Shown: one piece after another, positions 57,127 to 64,000 of the stretch
Numbering within the stretch: the first letter of the stretch is position 1
Layout of the letters: the number at the start of each line of letters is the position of its first letter
Origin: Mugil cephalus
Taxonomy: Eukaryota; Chordata; Actinopteri; Mugiliformes; Mugilidae
Direction: 5' to 3'
Assembly: GCF_022458985.1 (NCBI RefSeq)
Contig: NC_061772.1
Location: 10,716,001 to 10,780,000 of the forward strand
DNA length: 64,000 nucleotides
The notes under the pieces: model-generated
Database searches by the model: none
What the model saw: only the letters and a program-made list of their open reading frames with translations
Told to the model about the DNA's origin: nothing
Translations under genes and position numbers: made by a program

Positions 57127-58746
57127 ATGGATCATGGCGGTAAATGTTTGAATATCTTCAAAACTTTACACAAAATATAAACCCTGTGTTTTGTGTATAA
57201 ATGCTCTTTTTTTTGTTGTGGTTTCAGTTGTCTCAAGCTCAGATATGGCGGTTATGCCGTTATTTAGTAACGCGTTACTCTAATCTGACCACTTTCCTCA
57301 GTGGTTCAATCATTAAGTGGATCGGGCAGCCTTATGTTGTAGAGGAAATACTGCATTTTTTATACAAACATGTATGCTTTGTCAGGAAATACTTTTTAAG
57401 TTAAAACTATTAAAAATGCACTTCCACTAAAAATGCAACTAATAAGTACCTTTTAATCTAACTTAGTTACTTTTAAAATCAAGTAATCAGTAAAGTCACT
57501 AAGTTACTCATTGAAAGGAGAAATCAGTTTTCGAAGTAACTGTGGCAACACTGCTCAAGCTGTCGCTGACAGTCATACTGTCAGCAGAAAAACTTTCATA
57601 CTTTCGGTGTCCTTTGACTTTGTTAGTTTTCTGTTGTGATTTCATCTGATTCCCTATTGTGTCTTCAGGCCAGTTTGAGACGGAGGGCAGAGGAATGTCA
57701 CAGGTTTGTGTGGGCGGGGACGACCTCTGTGATAACCTGCCAAACCCTGAAGCTCTGGCTGGCCAAACCCGAAACCTCAACGAGGCAAACGCTCACAGTG
57801 TTCCTCCTTCACCGAATGAGGAGGGAGGAACATGTGGCCTCCAAAAAACCTCTCTTAACAACAATGGGAAGGAAAAGGAGGTGGGACAGGGGAAGGAGGG
57901 ACAGGCAGGAAGAAGCCAAGAGGAGGAAGACGAAGAAGACGTTGACGAAGTGATGAGGGATGAAGAAGAGGAGGAAGAATCAGAGGAATCTAGCTGTCTA
58001 ACTCGCGGCCAGTCTCCAGAGACTCCCATGACTGACTCCTCGTATTCAGAGACTGGTAGGTTTGACAGCACCACAAACTACATGCTCCACAATGATCACA
58101 CAATTTAATTACCACATTTCTGACACTGCTTCGACATAAACTGGACAAACTCAGGATTTAATTCAGGGCTGGTATATTAATATTTGTTCATTTTTATTGG
58201 TGTACCTAATATTTTGGCAAGCGGACAGTGTACAAGTGAACAGCATGTTCAACACTGTGTGATAATAATGGGAGTAGGTTAGGCTTGTGTTGAGTGAGTG
58301 CATATTTGCATAACCTTTTTGTTGAAAACTTTTTGTGTCTGTGTGGTGCCAGTAGAAAACCATAACATGTTTACTGGTCATGTTTGTTATTGGCGTACAC
58401 AAAGCAGCTTCACTGTTAATTTCAAATGCTGTTTGTGCGACAGAAATGTAAATCTGAAGTAGTGTCTGGTTTGGTCTCCTCTATCTCTTCATGATTATAT
58501 CCTCACCTTTCACCTGCTAGTCACTGACGTTGTTTGCATGCCATTTGTCTGTATGGAGGTGGCTTACAATTACTTGACTTACCTGTCATGTAACAGCAAC
58601 CATGTTGTCACTGGAAACAAGACAGCTGATAGCGAGTGACTATGGAAATTTTGCAGATGATTAAACTGAAACTAAGCTGAGAGAGGCTAAAATAGTTTGT
58701 AATGCTACAGACTTTCAAAGCTGTTGTTTGTGTTGTATTGTTTGTA

Positions 58747-58783
<37 letters not shown>

Positions 58784-61700
58784 TCTGTCTGTTCTATTAT
58801 TATCTTCAGGAAGTTGCATATTTTGCAGATTAAACTAACTGGTTGCTTGCTACTAAAATGAGCTTGGCTTTTCCACATGTTAAAGCTTGTTGAAAAAAAA
58901 AAGGTGTAGCCAACGAATCTTCATGAAATTTTACTCACATTACATACTTACATAAATAAATAAACAAACATTTTGGCATTTGTTTCCTGCATTACATGAG
59001 TCTTATCGAAGTCCGTATGAATAATTTAAAAAAAAGTGGTGTAGATAAACCTTGGAATAAGTTTTACATAATTTACAGCAGTTTCAGAAGTAAATATAAA
59101 ATATAATATTATATTTTATAATAACATTTATATTTTAATATAAAATTTAAAAATGTACATTCCCATTTACTGTATTTACTGGTATAACATCAACATTAAT
59201 GTAGCAGCTTTGTTTTCAGATGAACTCTAGCTGTGAGCTGTTAGGGTTTGGGGTAATTAGCTTCCACTGTGAGATGGTGACTCAGCTTAGGGTCTGGCTC
59301 TCACTCAGTGGCTAAATGGTCCATTGGTCCATGGGGTTGAGGTCAGACTGGGGTGAGTGTGATGACGTCATTGTACTCATATGACAGAAAGACATAATAA
59401 AATTTGGAAAAATCTATTAGAGTAGCTATTTGTAGAGAGACTGTGAGAAGAGGAATAGATAAAATTTAAAAGCACCAGGAAGCAAAGTGGTGCTAGAGTT
59501 TGTCATTTCCCAGACATGGTTGTAACACAACAAAACCAGTTTGGAGCAAATAAGTTCAGGTTTATGTTCGCAGAAGCTGTGTTGATGAGTATGTGGAATC
59601 AACATACGTTGTGATTATCTGCCTCCTTTGTTGCTTATTTTGGAGAAAAAATTCATGTGATTTGATTATACACTGACAAATTAAGAGATCTGTTGTTATC
59701 TGTTTTTCACTCATCTCTCATCTTTCTTCTCTGCTGTCATTCTTTCCCACTGTAGGCAGTTTGTTGGAGACTCCATATCCACTCAGCCCTGGGACCAGTC
59801 CAGAGCCTACATCCCCTGTCATTCCCGTAGTCAGTCCTGAAACTCTTCTTCCCATCGGCTCAGTGGAACCAGGCCAGAGTGATGCTGAAATGGATTCTCA
59901 TATCTCCAGCTCTGGATCGGGTGCCTCCACCACAGGGTCCGTTACCAGCACACAGGGACCCACCATCACCACGTGGCCGTCAGATCCCACTTTACAAACT
60001 ATAACCTCCGACACAGGTCCTCCTGGCCCAGCTGGGCCTACGTGTATCATGGGAGCCGCTGACAGGATAGCAAAAAATATAATCTCCTCTGCAGAACAAC
60101 TTACCTCATCCACAGAGCCCTCCTTTATCTGTGGGCCCACAAATGTCGGTGGCTCTACTTGTTCATATCTGGGATCCACCACATCAACGACACTCACAAG
60201 CAGTAACACTTCAGTTGCTTCTAACACTATGAGCGCAACGACAGAACTGCTTACCTCCGCCACAGGACCTACAACTACTGGTACAGAATCCAGCTCCACC
60301 ACAGGACCCATATCCTCCTACACTCCAGTGACCACGTGTTCCTCAGTCCCCACCTCTGCCACAGGGCCTATTCTGAACACTGCGTTGCTGGAGAGTCTAG
60401 GGCAGCTGGCACAAAGGGGAGATGACACCCACCTTCCACAGTATCTCCACCAGGTAAGCCCTTTAAATCAGCTGTTTCTCTCCACCTGTTAGGTCAAAAA
60501 CTCGTCTCTTTAAGGGCTTCTTGAAAAATACTCTCGCCGTCATTTTAGCCTCGTTAAAATCTCGCTCTCACACTAGTTATTAAATCACTGTTATCCACTC
60601 AACCTCATAATCGGGAATGGCACTTTGCACCTTGAGGCACGGGTGTTGTCCGCGTGGGTACACACAAACACGAATGCAAGGAGGCACAAAAGCCACACTG
60701 CATAAAAAGACACACATTACCAGTCTTTCTGAGCTCGCTCTCTCTTTAACACAGCTCTGCATGACTGAACAAGAATGTTACGGGGTGTGTAAAGGTTTCT
60801 TGTCAGTTTGATTTATACATTTCTCCACCAAACAGACGTGACCTATGTTTACTTCCAGGCAAACAGGTGTGTATGTGAGTGGGGATGTGGGGAGAGTGGA
60901 AATACTTAATAACTCAGTTTCCCCAAAAAATGTTTTTTCTTAAATACTCTTTATAGATAATGATGTGCTGGCATTTTGTGGAATAAATGTGCAACTCAGC
61001 TAATTATGGACACATACTTGGTGACATTGGGAAGTCCTTCTGCACGTGGACAGTGGGCTTTAAAGGAAAACGTACATGCACACTGAGGTTTACTGTGGGG
61101 CGTCAGTCACTTGATTGGAAGATCATGTAGATCAGCGAAAAATAACCGGGAGAAGAGGAGCAGGAATGGTTTTGCTGAAAAAAAGAAAAATGAAGCTCAT
61201 ATTCATTTTGGACCCTGTTGTAAAGGTTCCCACACAGCGCTCGTACACGTCACTTAATTTACAACACTGAATATTTATATTATATACTTATGTACACAAA
61301 ATGAACCATAAACAAGGGAATAAACTATAATGGATAGTGAGAGTACTTTTTTTTAGGGAGGTTTATTTGAATAGGTTTATGAATAGTCAGTAGTTACATC
61401 CAATTGTTACTGTTAATGAAGTTAAGCAATGACTGCAGAATTTTAAACAACACAATTAGCATAAATGTGGAGAGAGCTGGAGAGAGAACAGAGAAATCCG
61501 GTGAGGAATGGACTAAACGGTCCAAAGTCCGAAGTCTGCATCAGAGAGAGAAGTTCAGCGGCGAAAGGCAGCAAGAATCACACATTAATACAAAGAGAGA
61601 TATTTTTTTATGTGCAAATATATCATCCACACGAATCAATGGAAACTGAGCTTTGTTTTTGGTGCACAGCATTTGATTGTCATAACCTGCAGTGGAAGGT

Positions 61701-64000
61701 TGTTAAACTCTGTTTTCCAAACCATGACAGCACAGTTACCTTGAAAGGTCACTCAGTCGTCACCGCCACCCCTCTCCTCATTAGAAATGCGAGCCTTTTG
61801 TGACTTCCTATTCTCCTCCTCCTCTCTCTTTCTCTCACACTCTCTCTTTCTTTCTCTCTCTCTCTCTTTCTCACACACACTCTTTATTCCACGAACAGCA
61901 GAACGACATGAAAGCGACACAAAGAGGTAGAGTGTCTGGCCTGGTCTCTCATTTTTCCTTCTCGCTGTCTTTCCCTTCACTTCAACTCATTCTCACCCAG
62001 TGCGTCTCACTGACTCAGCAGCTTACCTGCTTCATTATGAGACCGGTATTCAGAGATTCAGGAGATCACATGAAGATATCTTTTAATGATTTTCTTTTCT
62101 CTGTCAAGGTAATGATTTTTGATGTCTGCCATTTACGTGTCAGGTGTGTGATATCGTTCAGTGTATGTTCTCTTTTCTTTCTGCTCCTGCTTCATTTTTT
62201 GACCGTTCTCGTGTTGAGTTGAGGAAGCCCTCTACATGGGGATTAGTCTCAGTCTGGCTTAAACCCCATTGAGCCAGTTCCTCTGATCGCTTCTGTGTGA
62301 TGACTTGAAAACACACATGCTCTTTATCAAAGGTTGTAACCTTTTCTTTTTCCTCTGTCTCTCTCTGCAGGTTGCTGAGGCGTTTGTCCTTCATGAAGAC
62401 TGTATCCTTACTTTGCATGTGGTGAGCTCGCCGTGTTGTCCATGCAGTTGTGGTTATCGCAACTGTTCATGTTGCTGTGAAGTTATAACAGATGCCGTAA
62501 AGGTTCACCGCCTGAAGTAGGAGTGATGGAGGAAACATGTTGAAAATAGAATATTACGCGGGACAACACTAAGTAGAAAGACATAACAAGGAAGAAGGGG
62601 AACAGATAAGGAGAACACGAACAGGCAGGAGGGAAAACAGAGGGAGAATTGGGAGCTGGTTTCTGAGCTGACTTTTCCAGCACGCCCAGAGGCTCTTCAA
62701 TTAGAGAGGCAGGAAGACAGAGGAGAAGATGGGTATTTGCCAAAACAGTACACCGGAATAAATAGTCACATCATGATGATGGGAAGTATAGAACAACTCC
62801 ATCTATCAGAGCCTAGTAATTTATATTTAATGTAATTTCAGTAATTATGTCATCTAAATGACCGATCAATGAAGATCAATGCAAGTGAAACAACAGTGTG
62901 AACTAGCTGAACCTTTTATTTGTTGTCAGCATATACACAATAGTGTATAATGTATAATTCCTTGTGGACAAACCAGCCAGCGAGCACTATGCTCTGGGGT
63001 AGAGATCCATGCCACAACAAAAAAACTAAAATGGCACAGTGGTATTCAAGTAGCTTAGCTGGAGTATTGTCGTTTTAAGGCAAAAACTGTGGAAATGTGC
63101 GCATGTGAACAAAGTGAGTGAGGATAAAGTGTAAGATGGAGTAGGAGGAAAGGTTGAGGGTAAATGAAAGCGAAGAACAAAGGCACGACAGCAAGCGTGG
63201 AAAAGAATCTGAGGTTTAATCAGAGGAAAGTGACAGTGGGAGGGAAGAAATGAAAGAGTCAAAGAGGAGAGAACGCTAGCTTAGCTATGTCACGCATGTA
63301 TGGAGGGTTGGCTTGAAAGAGAGAAAGCATTGAGCTGTGTCAAAGAAGGATTGTGTTTTGGCTGCTCATATCCATAAACATGAGACTGCATCCTGGAGCG
63401 CTCTCCCCCTCTGTCTCTTTTGGCCTTGCTCTCCGTTTTATTTTCTTCAGTCTTCTATCTCTACCTCTGTCAGCTATAATGGGTTTAAATTAGAAAACGA
63501 AGAAAGTTTTTAGAGTTTTGTTCTTGTCAAGCAAACAGTTCTCTGTGTGGTGTGGTGTTTTGGTGCGTTGTGTCTGTACCTTTGTTTGTTTGTGTCTTAA
63601 CCTGAGGTGTTCAGACCAGCGGGCTTTATGGTGCATCCAACTAGAGAGACTCTATCATCAAAGGGTACTGGACAACCTGAACGCACTTCAACAGCAGTGG
63701 GGTAACACGGCACACATGCATCACATGGACACATAGTTTTAATGTATTCACAAAAGTATTCGCAAATGTAGTTTTGTTGTTGTTGATGTAACAAAAGGCT
63801 CTAATATTTTTAATACATAGTTTGACCTCTGCGTGGTTACGCAAAGGCTCCAGTCACACTGGTCATCTATTGGATACAATAATAATATGCATTTGCAGTA
63901 TCTAGATTGAATTTATGTTGCTCAGCTCTTGGTTCCTGGCTGATAGAACCATGTTCTTTGTCCTTTTGTCTGTTTGTCTTAGAGGGTCAGTGTAGAAGGA
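57127..64000 (+). CDS. cnst: Consortin, N-terminal part, truncated by the window edge
   Basis: Consortin is a trans-Golgi membrane protein that sorts connexins to the plasma membrane. Visible coding exons are 57127-57139, 57669-58055, 59756-60453, 62371-62401, 63615-63701 and 63983 to the edge. Phases fit throughout, giving about 410 codons so far. The start MDHGGQFETEG is supported by a 13-nt coding part of an exon followed by GTAAAT. The middle is low-complexity: an acidic tract (about residues 85-110), then a long Ser/Thr/Pro-rich region with repeats such as SSTTGP. The conserved part is QYLHQ-VAEAFVLHEDY-QRALWCIQLERLYH-NALQQQW, which matches human consortin just before its variable middle. 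The transmembrane end lies outside the window. The long S/T-rich exon has no counterpart I recall in mammals. Confidence 0.88.
57262..57553. mobile_element. probable hAT-type non-autonomous element
   Basis: The segment begins TATTTAGTAACGCGTTACTC with a following TAATCTGACCA and ends GAAGTAACTGTGGCAACACTG. Its interior contains repeated AAGTTACTC/AGTTACTTT units. This is the form of a very common fish MITE whose ends read CAGTGTTG. It lies in the first coding intron of cnst and has no ORF. It was recognised from memory of the form. Confidence 0.6.
58747..58781. repeat. (TTA)n microsatellite
   Basis: About 11 TTA units in a cnst intron. Confidence 0.95.
60454..62370 (+). other. cnst: cnst intron without further recognised features
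   Basis: Intron of 1.9 kb between the Ser/Thr-rich exon and the 31-nt exon. It contains a CT-rich tract at about 61815-61880 and AT-rich DNA, and no exon or named repeat was recognised. The preceding intron (58056-59755) is likewise AT-rich with only the TTA microsatellite. Confidence 0.6.

Noticed and set aside
59898-60311. 137-aa Val-rich minus-strand frame
   Set aside because: Antisense shadow of the Ser/Thr-rich cnst exon.

Overview
The window is nuclear DNA from a ray-finned fish, most likely a percomorph-type teleost. It holds compact vertebrate genes with GT-AG introns, many of about 100 nt. It also has AC, GT, ATT and GAAA microsatellites, fish-type LINE, Tc1 and hAT debris, and no prokaryotic gene organisation. 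Gene names come from reading the translated exons and recalling the vertebrate families; no database search was possible.

Layout, left to right: (1) 1-12.8 kb is almost gene-free, with one weak candidate exon at the extreme left edge; its right part probably includes the 3'UTR of rhou. (2) 12.8-15.6 kb, minus: rhou, an atypical Rho GTPase in four coding exons. (3) 17.3-19.7 kb, plus: pdcd2 (eight exons). It converges on tbp (21.98-25.29 kb, minus, eight coding exons), which is head-to-head with psmc3 (26.07-27.75 kb, plus, only two exons). (4) 27.8-33.9 kb is a repeat-rich interval. It contains a frameshifted Glu/Lys coiled-coil ORF, an L1/Tx1-like LINE relic and a large inverted duplication (arms about 820 bp, spacer about 1.6 kb). 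The right arm of that duplication is the 3'UTR of the next gene. (5) 33.9-37.0 kb, minus: a TUBB4B-type beta-tubulin in seven coding exons. (6) 37.0-40.9 kb: a tRNA-His pseudogene and transposon debris. (7) 40.9-48.2 kb, minus: sccpdh (12 exons), head-to-head with tfb2m (49.4-53.2 kb, plus, nine exons). (8) 57.1 kb to the right edge, plus: cnst (consortin), running off the window.

The content mixes neighbours of human 6q27 (TBP, PDCD2) and 1q42-q44 (RHOU; TFB2M, CNST, SCCPDH). The genes are housekeeping genes with no operon-like link: transcription initiation (TBP), mitochondrial transcription (TFB2M), proteasome (PSMC3), cytoskeleton (tubulin, RHOU), ribosome-protein chaperoning (PDCD2), lipid-droplet-associated oxidoreductase-like protein (SCCPDH) and connexin sorting (CNST).

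The most notable observations are: psmc3 occupies the head-to-head slot beside tbp that another proteasome gene, PSMB1, fills in mammals; psmc3 has only one intron while the tubulin gene has three extra ones; and an inverted copy of the tubulin 3'UTR could make read-through RNA fold into a long hairpin. Nothing in the window resembles a wholly new gene system.
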